Made by a program: the position numbers and the translations under genes. The notes beneath the pieces were generated by a model, which saw only the letters and a list, made by a program, of their open reading frames with translations, searched no databases and was not told where the DNA came from. Positions 1 through 6,141 of a stretch of 10,448 bases of DNA are shown here, piece by piece (within the stretch, counting starts at the first letter, position 1; each line of letters starts with the position of its first letter). This DNA comes from Clostridia bacterium (GTDB lineage Bacteria > Bacillota > Clostridia > Oscillospirales > CAG-272): positions 1-10,448 of the forward strand of contig JAGAFQ010000064.1 in the NCBI GenBank assembly GCA_017612495.1, in the 5' to 3' direction.

Positions 1-58
1 CCTTTAGCACCAATTCACACGCCTTGATTTTGAATTCTTTGCTGAATGTTCTTTTCAT
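1..58 (-). CDS. IS3-family transposase OrfA, N-terminal fragment (cut by window edge)
   Basis: Reading the minus strand from an ATG at 58 gives MKRTFSKEFKIKACELVLK, then the window ends. This start (basic, with the FSxEFKxKACELVL pattern) is typical of the small helix-turn-helix OrfA of IS3-family elements, which binds the element's terminal repeats and is normally joined to the OrfB catalytic DDE domain by programmed frameshifting. Only 19 residues are visible, so neither the rest of OrfA nor OrfB can be judged. A good ribosome site (AAAGGAG) lies 8 bases before the ATG, and a near-consensus promoter and terminal repeat lie just upstream, so this is the intact left end of an element and not a random hit. 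It could be another transposase family using the same HTH_Tnp_1 domain. Confidence 0.72.
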   Translation of the reverse strand, partial: MKRTFSKEFKIKACELVLK

Positions 59-79
59 TTCTGACACTCCTTTGAGTCT

Positions 80-108
80 ATTATACTTTTAACTCTTTCA
101 AGTGTCCA
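80..108 (-). promoter_or_regulatory. IS promoter reading into the transposase gene
   Basis: On the minus strand there is a -35 box TGGACA (103-108), a 17-base spacer and a perfect -10 box TATAAT (80-85). It is followed by the ribosome site AAAGGAG and the transposase ATG at 58. The -35 box overlaps the terminal inverted repeat, an arrangement seen in several IS elements in which transposase binding to the end can repress its own promoter. The spacing and the boxes are seen directly; autorepression is an inference. Confidence 0.7.
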
Positions 109-121
109 CTTTTACTATACA
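100..121 (-). mobile_element. Left terminal inverted repeat of the IS3-like element
   Basis: Read on the minus strand the end begins TGTATAGTAAAAGTGGACAC. It starts with TG and carries a GTGGACAC core, a layout familiar from the ends of IS3-family (IS150-like) elements. The other end lies outside the window, so the repeat partner and the 3-4 base target duplication cannot be checked, and the exact outer boundary may differ by one or two bases. Confidence 0.6.
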
Positions 122-127
122 ACTTTC

Positions 128-213
128 ACTTATTACCTATTACCTCTTACTTATTACTTCCCAAAAATCCCGAACGAATTAAACTGATAGGTAAGAGGTA
201 AAAGGTAATAAGT
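128..213. repeat. Inverted pair of heptamer-repeat arrays forming a long hairpin
   Basis: The left arm (128-154) and right arm (187-213) are reverse complements over 27 positions, with one A/A mismatch and one G-T pair. Each arm is made of tandem 7-base units of the form TTACYTH (for example TTACCTA, TTACCTC, TTACTTA). The loop (155-186) contains AAAAATCCCGAAC, which nearly copies the start of the tRNA terminator stem at 221-234. It lies between the IS end and the tRNA terminator and contains no gene. It may be a degraded or dispersed palindromic intergenic repeat; no function is shown. Confidence 0.7.
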
Positions 214-219
214 AAGAAG

Positions 220-254
220 AAAAAATCCCTCGAACTTGCGTTCAAGGGATTTTT
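220..254 (-). terminator. Intrinsic terminator of tRNA-Ser
   Basis: On the minus strand, immediately after the CCA end, a stem of about 15 pairs (AAAAATCCCTTGAAC with GTTCGAGGGATTTTT, one T-G pair) closes on a GCAA tetraloop and ends in a run of T. This is a strong Rho-independent terminator. The first A tract directly abuts the tRNA 3' end, so the mature end must be made by trimming. Confidence 0.88.
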
Positions 255-342
255 GGCGGAGCGGGTGGGATTCGAACCCACGTAGCCGTTAAGCCAAACT
301 GATTTCGAGTCAGCCCCGTTATGACCGCTTCGATACCGCTCC
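254..342 (-). tRNA. tRNA-Ser (anticodon CGA)
   Basis: The minus strand folds as a class II tRNA. The acceptor stem is GGAGCGG (342-336) with CCGCTCC (264-258), the discriminator is G (257) and the CCA is encoded (256-254). The anticodon stem GCTGA/TCAGT encloses the loop CTCGAAA, giving anticodon CGA, which reads UCG serine codons. A long variable arm with a TGGC/GCTA stem and a T arm GTGGG-TTCGAAT-CCCAC follow. The long variable arm and G73 are the normal serine identity features. It stands alone, with its own promoter and terminator. UCG codons are common in the neighbouring genes, which fits use of this tRNA. Confidence 0.96.
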
Positions 343-367
343 GTATATTAAAATTCGCGCAAGTGTC

Positions 368-396
368 ATTATATCACATACACGGTAAAAAAGCAA
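368..396 (-). promoter_or_regulatory. Promoter of tRNA-Ser
   Basis: On the minus strand the -10 box is a perfect TATAAT (368-373) preceded by the extended -10 TG dinucleotide. A weak -35 box TTGCTT (391-396) lies 17 bases further up. The expected start of transcription is near 361, about 19 bases before the tRNA 5' end. The -35 box lies inside a palindrome (386-406: TAAAAAAGC, loop AAT, GCTTTTTTA). Confidence 0.75.
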
Positions 397-433
397 TGCT
401 TTTTTATTTCTTTATGCAGGAACTTATTTTTCT

Positions 434-450
434 TTCGGATTTTTTCCGAA
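434..450. repeat. Short palindrome in the tRNA-ABC intergenic region
   Basis: TTCGGA and TCCGAA form a six-pair stem around a five-T loop. It sits between the divergent tRNA and ABC promoters, upstream of both expected transcription starts. It is small enough to be chance, or it could be an operator for an unseen regulator. The rest of the 343-553 gap holds the two promoters, a second palindrome at 386-406 and no credible gene. Confidence 0.3.
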
Positions 451-476
451 TACGGCAAAAACAGGTAAATCATTCA

Positions 477-505
477 TTGACTTTTTGCAAGTTGAGTAAT
501 ACAAT
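477..505 (+). promoter_or_regulatory. Promoter of the first ABC exporter operon
   Basis: A -35 box TTGACT (477-482), a 17-base spacer and a -10 box TACAAT (500-505) give a near-consensus sigma-A promoter. Transcription should start near 512, leaving an untranslated leader of about 42 bases before the ATG at 554. The leader is too short for an attenuator, and no regulator gene of the MarR, TetR or GntR type is found next to the operon in this window. Confidence 0.75.
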
Positions 506-553
506 AAATACGATTGTTATTCTGCGTTTCAATGCAAGAGAGGATGTGAGAAA

Positions 554-2332
554 ATGATATTCGGCAAGCATATCAACAAATATTATTTGAAATATCTGCC
601 GATACTCTTGTTCGGTGTCGCCTCCTTGATAATGGTGGACTATGTTCAGCTCATCATTCCGTCCCTTTACCGTATGCTCATCAACGGAATAAATGACGGA
701 TTTGTCGATTTAGGCGGTATCCAAACGGAATTCAACATCGATTTTCTGCTGACAAAAATTTGTATGCCTATGATCGGCATAGTCTTTTTGATGGTCATCG
801 GCAGATTTTTGTGGCGTGTTTGCTTTTTCGGCACCGCGCTCAGAGTCGAAGCGGATATGCGTCTTCGCATGTTTGCGGTATGCCGTACCCTCTCGCAAAG
901 ATTTTACCAGGAAAACAAGGTCGGCAATCTTATGTCGCTTTTCACAAACGACCTTGACACGATAAACGAATGTTTCGGCTCCGGCATTTTAACGTTCTGC
1001 GATGCGATATTCTTGAGCGTGCTCGCCATTACGGATATGGCAAAGATGAACGTTTTGCTCACGGTGCTTTCGATGATACCGATGATGCTTCTTTTGGCAT
1101 CGGGACTCATTATATCAAAATACATAACCGAAAAATGGAAAATACGCCAGGAGGCATATTCTTCCATTTCGGATATGGCGCAGGAGAGTTTTTCGGGCAT
1201 TGCCGTTATTAAGGCATTTGTCAAGGAAGGCAAAGAGCTCATCGCTTTTCGCAAGCTCAACAAGGATAACGAAAACGCGAACGTCGCTTATGCAAGGCTC
1301 TCTGTCACCCTAACGGTATGCGTTACGCTTTTTGTGGAATCTGTCACGGGAATCATTCTCGGATATGGCGGATATCTCGTACACAAGGGCGTTTTCTCGG
1401 CAGGTCAGCTCGTTGAGTTCATCGGCTATTTCGGAGCGATAGTTTGGCCTGTAAACGCCGTTTCGGAGCTTATTGAGATACGCGCAAGAGGCAAAGCCTC
1501 ACTAAAAAGGATAAGCGATCTTCTGGATGAAAAGCCCGACGTCATCGACGGTTGCGGTGTCACCGACACACCCGCACTTTCGGGCGCTATCAAATTCAAT
1601 GACCTGACTTTCTATTACCCATCCCGTTCGGAGCCGGTGCTTTCTCACATAGATCTCGACATCAAAGCCGGTGAGCGCGTCGGCATCATAGGTCCGACAG
1701 GATCGGGCAAGACCACTCTTGTGGATCTTATCCTGCGCACCTACAACGTGCCGAAGAACAGCATACTCCTTGACGGCAAGGATATAAACGATATACCGAT
1801 ACACACCGTGCGCGAAAACGCGGCTTACGTTCCGCAGGATAATTTTCTGTTCAGCGACACCATTGAAAACAATATAAGATTCGCATTCGACTCGGGAGAT
1901 GAGAGTGAGATAGAAAAAGCCGCAAAGCTTTCTGACGTTCACGATAACATATCGGAATTCACAAACGGATATTCGACAGTTCTCGGCGAATGCGGCACAA
2001 CGGTTTCGGGCGGTCAGAAGCAGAGGATCTCCATAGCGCGCGCACTTATGAAAAACGCGCCGATACTCATTCTTGACGACTCGGTATCGGCGGTTGACGT
2101 AGGCACCGAAAAAATCATTCTCGAAAACCTCAAAGAGACAAGAGAGGGCAAGACGACGATTTTTATCGCGCACCGCGTTACCACCGTTGAAAATATGGAT
2201 AAAATAGTCTATCTCGAAGACGGAAAAATTCTCGGCGTGGGAACTCACGAAGAGCTTATCGAAAGTTGCAAAGAATACAAACGTATGGTCGATTTGCAAC
2301 GCCTTGACGAAAAGGCGGAGGCAAACTCATGA
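554..2332 (+). CDS. ABC exporter half-transporter, degenerate-site subunit (YheI/BmrC-like), pair 1
   Basis: A 592-residue fused membrane and ATPase protein of the type I exporter fold. About six membrane helices lie in residues 14-310, with a rather long loop between the first two. The ATPase domain covers about 345-585: Walker A GPTGSGKTT (380-388), Q-loop Gln428, signature VSGGQ (484-488), Walker B ILILD (504-508) and switch His540. The residue after Walker B is Asp509, not the catalytic Glu, and it is followed by SVSAVD, as in the degenerate-site subunits of heterodimeric exporters such as BmrC and TM287. It should therefore pair with the next gene, whose start overlaps this stop by 4 bases (ATGA). 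The start at 554 is preceded by a GAGAGG ribosome site about 10 bases upstream. The X-loop reads GECG instead of the usual GERG. The substrate is unknown; drugs, peptides or lipids are all possible. Confidence 0.94.
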   Translation: MIFGKHINKYYLKYLPILLFGVASLIMVDYVQLIIPSLYRMLINGINDGFVDLGGIQTEFNIDFLLTKICMPMIGIVFLMVIGRFLWRVCFFGTALRVEADMRLRMFAVCRTLSQRFYQENKVGNLMSLFTNDLDTINECFGSGILTFCDAIFLSVLAITDMAKMNVLLTVLSMIPMMLLLASGLIISKYITEKWKIRQEAYSSISDMAQESFSGIAVIKAFVKEGKELIAFRKLNKDNENANVAYARLSVTLTVCVTLFVESVTGIILGYGGYLVHKGVFSAGQLVEFIGYFGAIVWPVNAVSELIEIRARGKASLKRISDLLDEKPDVIDGCGVTDTPALSGAIKFNDLTFYYPSRSEPVLSHIDLDIKAGERVGIIGPTGSGKTTLVDLILRTYNVPKNSILLDGKDINDIPIHTVRENAAYVPQDNFLFSDTIENNIRFAFDSGDESEIEKAAKLSDVHDNISEFTNGYSTVLGECGTTVSGGQKQRISIARALMKNAPILILDDSVSAVDVGTEKIILENLKETREGKTTIFIAHRVTTVENMDKIVYLEDGKILGVGTHEELIESCKEYKRMVDLQRLDEKAEANS

Positions 2333-4224
2333 ATACTTATTTGCCTTTATATATCCTTGCCGCTCTTATCGGCACGGTCACTACCGCTCTTATCATCGCA
2401 TATTCGCTGATAAAGAACAAAAAAGAAGCGATCGGCTTTGAGCGGAATATGAAAGACAGCGAGATAATTCTTCGCATAGGAAAATTCGCAAAGCCCTATA
2501 TCGGAAGTTTTATCATCGTGCTTTTCATCATTTTGGCGTCGATTGCGTATATAATCTCTTCCCCGCTCATCGTCGGCGCAATAGAAAATCTCATAAGAGA
2601 ACCCGATTTCAGCCTTAAAAAGCTCTATTCGCTCGTTACGGTATATGCCGTGATATTGATAGTTTCGATAATTTGCGTCTATATAAGAACGATCATCTTG
2701 CAGCGCACGGGTCAAAAGATCGTTTCAAATGTGCGTATGGCGCTGTTTGACCATATCGAATCTTTGTCGCACGGACAGTTGAGTTCTATCCCCGTCGGCA
2801 AGCTCGTCACAAGAGTCACCAACGATACCGACGCCATCTCGCGTATGTTCACCGGCATATTCGCAAATCTTTTGCGAAACATTTTCGTCATCATCGCGGT
2901 GCTTATCGCGATGTTCTCGGTAAACATAGAACTCTCGCTCGTTGTGCTCGCATTCTCGCCGTTCATTCTGGTATTTACGAATATATTCAGAAAATTCTCG
3001 CGCAAAACGTACCGCAAAGTGAAAGAAAGCACGACGGACGTCAACACGTTCCTTTCTGAAAATCTTTCGGGAATGAAGATCATTCAGATATTCAACCGTG
3101 AAGATGCGAAACTCGGTGAATTCGCCGAGAAGAATACCAAACTGCGCAAAGCGCAGCGCGATCGCATTTTCGTGTTCAGCGTATTCCGTCCTCTCGTTTA
3201 TATGCTCTATATTTCCGCGCTGACCTGCATCTTCTATTTCGGCGGACGCGGATGTCTTGACAACACCCACTTTCTCGGTCAGGTGATAGATTCCGGCACG
3301 ATAGTCACATTTTATATGTTCGCAAGTAAATTCTTTGACCCCATTCAGCAGCTCGCGGAGCAGTTCAATCTGTTGCAGTCGGCGTTTGCCTCAGGCGAAA
3401 AAATCTTGTCTATCTTCGACATCAAGCCGGATATCGTTGACGAGCCGGATGCCATTGAGCTTGATAATATAGAAGGCAGAATAGAATTTCGCAACGTTTG
3501 GTTTTCATATCTGCCGGGCGAATGGGTATTGAAAGACGTTTCATTCACGGTCGAGCCGGGACAGACCGTTGCCTTTGTCGGCTCTACGGGATCGGGCAAG
3601 ACCACGATCTTATCGCTTATTTGCCGCAATTACGAAATACAAAAAGGTCAGATTCTGATCGACGGCATAGATATAAAGAAGATAAAGCTCTCTTCTCTGC
3701 GCCGTCATTTCGGTCAGATGCTCCAGGACGTATTCCTCTTTTCGGGCACGGTGCGCTCGAATATCTCGCTGCGCGAAAGCTTTTCCGATGATGAACTGAA
3801 TGAAGCCTGCAAATATGTAAACGCCGATAAATTCATTTCGCACCTTGATCACGGACTTGATGAAGAGATCCGCGAAAGAGGCTCAAACCTTTCGGCGGGA
3901 CAGCGCCAGCTCATCTCATTTGCAAGAACGATCATTCACAAGCCCGAGATAATGATACTCGATGAAGCGACCGCGAATATAGATACCGAAACGGAGCTTC
4001 TCATTCAGAATTCACTTGAAAAAATGATGAACATAGGCACTATGCTCATCGTTGCTCACCGTCTTTCGACCATTCGCAATGCAGATAACATTTTTGTCAT
4101 TTCGCACGGCAAGATTGTCGAAAGCGGAAATCACGAAGAATTGCTTGAAAAGAAAGGCAGATATTACAGTCTTTATACCTTGCAAAGCGAACGTGAAAAC
4201 CTTGCTTCTCAAAGCCGAGCATAA
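2329..4224 (+). CDS. ABC exporter half-transporter, catalytic-site subunit (YheH/BmrD-like), pair 1
   Basis: A 631-residue type I exporter half. Motifs in the ATPase domain are Walker A GSTGSGKTT (418-426), Q-loop Gln466, an altered signature LSAGQ (521-525), Walker B IMILD (541-545) with catalytic Glu546, D-loop NID and switch His577. The Glu with an altered signature is the mirror image of the upstream partner, so together they give one working and one degenerate ATP site. An extra hydrophobic segment (about 5-27) precedes the usual six membrane helices (from about 58), giving seven predicted spans. The start at 2329 is supported by GGAGG eight bases upstream and by the 4-base overlap with the previous gene. 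The segment between membrane helices 5 and 6 (about 306-325) is longer than in its neighbours. An intrinsic terminator follows immediately. Confidence 0.94.
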   Translation: MNTYLPLYILAALIGTVTTALIIAYSLIKNKKEAIGFERNMKDSEIILRIGKFAKPYIGSFIIVLFIILASIAYIISSPLIVGAIENLIREPDFSLKKLYSLVTVYAVILIVSIICVYIRTIILQRTGQKIVSNVRMALFDHIESLSHGQLSSIPVGKLVTRVTNDTDAISRMFTGIFANLLRNIFVIIAVLIAMFSVNIELSLVVLAFSPFILVFTNIFRKFSRKTYRKVKESTTDVNTFLSENLSGMKIIQIFNREDAKLGEFAEKNTKLRKAQRDRIFVFSVFRPLVYMLYISALTCIFYFGGRGCLDNTHFLGQVIDSGTIVTFYMFASKFFDPIQQLAEQFNLLQSAFASGEKILSIFDIKPDIVDEPDAIELDNIEGRIEFRNVWFSYLPGEWVLKDVSFTVEPGQTVAFVGSTGSGKTTILSLICRNYEIQKGQILIDGIDIKKIKLSSLRRHFGQMLQDVFLFSGTVRSNISLRESFSDDELNEACKYVNADKFISHLDHGLDEEIRERGSNLSAGQRQLISFARTIIHKPEIMILDEATANIDTETELLIQNSLEKMMNIGTMLIVAHRLSTIRNADNIFVISHGKIVESGNHEELLEKKGRYYSLYTLQSERENLASQSRA

Positions 4225-4226
4225 GC

Positions 4227-4255
4227 AAAAAAGGCCTCAAACGAGGTCTTTTTTT
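4227..4255 (+). terminator. Intrinsic terminator between the two ABC operons
   Basis: AAAAAAGGCCTC pairs with GAGGTCTTTTTT over 12 positions (one G-T pair) around a four-base loop, ending in seven T. It begins two bases after the stop codon at 4224 and ends one base before the next promoter, so the two ABC pairs are separate transcription units, apart from any read-through. Confidence 0.88.
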
Positions 4256-4256
4256 A

Positions 4257-4285
4257 TTGCATATCGCCGTTTGATGTGGTATAAT
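4257..4285 (+). promoter_or_regulatory. Promoter of the second ABC exporter operon
   Basis: A perfect extended -10 element (TGGTATAAT, hexamer 4280-4285) has a weak -35 box TTGCAT (4257-4262) at 17 bases. Transcription should start near 4292. An in-frame ATG at 4288 lies at or before this start site and so cannot be the translation start, which supports the ATG at 4342. The -35 box directly abuts the upstream terminator. Confidence 0.72.
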
Positions 4286-4341
4286 TCTTGGTATGTTTAA
4301 CCTTTACACATTTTGATTTTTACTCGAATCGGGGTGATCAC

Positions 4342-6141
4342 ATGAAAAAATCAAATGTCAAATTACTGTTCGAGTTTTTGCGCGGCAGTAAAATGTTCTT
4401 CATATTTGCCGTTCTTTCCGCTCTCGGAATCGTACTCACCGATATGATAACGCCTCAAATCGTCAAGTTCACGATAGATACCGTCATAGGGGGAGAGGAG
4501 CCGACACTGCCGAAATTCATCGTTGATTTCATTTTGAAAATCACCACCTACGATGACATAAGAGAAAAACTTTGGTATCTTGCCGTCGTTGTTTTGATAA
4601 ATGCGGTATTATCCGTTGTTTTCAGATACACCTTCCGCGTTTATAACTCGCTCGGCGCCGAAACGCTGGCACAGACGATGCGAAACCGCATCTTCGATCA
4701 TATCGAGCATCTGCCGTTTTCGTGGCACATGAAAAACAAGACCGGCGACATAATTCAAAGATGCACATCTGACGTCGATATGATAAAGAACTTTTTGTCA
4801 GAGCAACTGACCACCGTTTTCAGGATCGTCATTTTGCTTGCCCTTTCGATCACATTTATGTTTTCGATAAGCGTAAAGCTTGCGATAATCGCCGTTGCAT
4901 TCGTGCCGGTGATACTTGCAGGCTCCGTCATCTTTCAGCGCTTCGTTCACCGTGAATTTTTGGTATGCGATGAAAATGAGGGACACTTATCTTCTATCGT
5001 CCAGGAAAATTTAACGGGTGTCAGAGTCGTTCGCGCGTTCGGCAGAGAGCTCTATGAAAAAGAGAGATTCGACAAACAAAACGAGCACTACTGTAATCTT
5101 TGGGTAAGGCTTTCGCGCTTCTTATCGACCTATTGGAGCACCGCCGATCTGCTCGCCGGAATACAGATAATGCTCATCATCGTTTTCGGTGCGTATATGT
5201 GCATCGACGGCACGCTCTCGACCGGTGCATACGTCGCTTTCATATCATACAACGCATATCTCACCTGGCCCGTAAGACAACTCGGCAGAACTCTTGCCGA
5301 AATGAGCAAGGCGGGCGTATCGCTCGGAAGAATAGGTGAGATAGTCAATGCCGATATCGAGAAAGATCCCGAAGACACGCAAAGTGCCGATATGCGCGGC
5401 GATATCGTTTTTGAGAACGTCACGTTTTCTTATGACGACACACACAAGATACTAAACGACGTTTCGTTCAAAATTCCCGCAGGCACGACACTCGGCATTT
5501 TGGGCGGCACGGGATCAGGCAAATCGACGATCACATATCTGCTCGATAAGCTCTATCCCGTAACAGACGGCAAGATCACCATAGGCGGCACCGATATTTC
5601 AAAGATCAAGATGCACGATCTGCGCTCAAACATAGGTCTTGTTTTGCAGGAGCCGTTCTTGTTCTCGCGCTCGCTCAAAGAAAATATCGCAATGTCGGCA
5701 AAGGATTCGAGCGATGAAGAAATCAGAAAAGCCGTCGATATCGCCTGCCTTTCCGATACGATAAATTCATTTACGCAGGGCTATGAGACCTTTGTCGGAG
5801 AAAGAGGCGTCACGCTTTCGGGCGGTCAGAAGCAGCGCACGGCAATAGCGCGTATGCTGATGCAGAATGCGCCGATAATGATTTTTGACGATTCCCTTTC
5901 GGCGGTCGATGCCGAAACGGATGCAAAGATACGCTCTGCCCTCAACGAAAAGATGGGCTCTTCGACCGTCATTCTGATCTCGCACAGAACGAATACCCTT
6001 CAGCACGCCGATAATATCTTGGTGCTTGATCACGGCAAGATCGCCGAATGCGGCAATCACGAAGAATTGTTGAATAAAAACGGACTTTACCGTCGTATCT
6101 ATGATATTCAAAACGGAACGGAGGCGGTAAGCAATGACTGA
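4342..6141 (+). CDS. ABC exporter half-transporter, degenerate-site subunit (YheI/BmrC-like), pair 2
   Basis: A 599-residue type I exporter half. The frame is open back to an ATG at 4288, but the ATG at 4342 is preferred: it has a GGGGTGA ribosome site five bases upstream, lies downstream of the predicted transcription start, and gives the usual short basic N-terminus (MKKSNVKLLF). About six membrane helices span residues 17-310. ATPase motifs are Walker A GGTGSGKST (388-396), Q-loop Gln436, a standard signature LSGGQ (492-496), Walker B IMIFD (512-516) followed by Asp517 instead of Glu, SLSAVD, and switch His548. It has the same degenerate-site design as the protein starting at 554. Its stop overlaps the start of the next gene by 8 bases, so co-translation and heterodimer formation are expected. 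The substrate is unknown. Confidence 0.94.
   Translation: MKKSNVKLLFEFLRGSKMFFIFAVLSALGIVLTDMITPQIVKFTIDTVIGGEEPTLPKFIVDFILKITTYDDIREKLWYLAVVVLINAVLSVVFRYTFRVYNSLGAETLAQTMRNRIFDHIEHLPFSWHMKNKTGDIIQRCTSDVDMIKNFLSEQLTTVFRIVILLALSITFMFSISVKLAIIAVAFVPVILAGSVIFQRFVHREFLVCDENEGHLSSIVQENLTGVRVVRAFGRELYEKERFDKQNEHYCNLWVRLSRFLSTYWSTADLLAGIQIMLIIVFGAYMCIDGTLSTGAYVAFISYNAYLTWPVRQLGRTLAEMSKAGVSLGRIGEIVNADIEKDPEDTQSADMRGDIVFENVTFSYDDTHKILNDVSFKIPAGTTLGILGGTGSGKSTITYLLDKLYPVTDGKITIGGTDISKIKMHDLRSNIGLVLQEPFLFSRSLKENIAMSAKDSSDEEIRKAVDIACLSDTINSFTQGYETFVGERGVTLSGGQKQRTAIARMLMQNAPIMIFDDSLSAVDAETDAKIRSALNEKMGSSTVILISHRTNTLQHADNILVLDHGKIAECGNHEELLNKNGLYRRIYDIQNGTEAVSND

Noticed and set aside
386..406. The A-rich/T-rich palindrome as a terminator
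   Set aside because: The stem has only two G-C pairs, and there is no gene on the plus strand to be ended; it overlaps the -35 box of the tRNA promoter instead.
321..557. A 78-codon plus-strand frame before the first ABC gene
   Set aside because: It begins inside the tRNA-Ser gene, runs through the tRNA promoter and the ABC promoter, has no ribosome site and resembles no known protein.
1502..2299. A 265-codon minus-strand frame inside the first ABC gene
   Set aside because: It lies wholly opposite a well-supported ABC ATPase domain; its product is a Tyr/Arg/Cys-rich shadow without domains, and no promoter or ribosome site is evident.
2725..3270. A 181-codon minus-strand frame inside the second ABC gene
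   Set aside because: It is antisense to conserved membrane-domain sequence, highly charged, and without initiation signals.
4288..4341. The 18-codon N-terminal extension of the pair 2 first gene
   Set aside because: The upstream ATG falls at or before the predicted transcription start near 4292 and has no ribosome site, while the ATG at 4342 has a good one.
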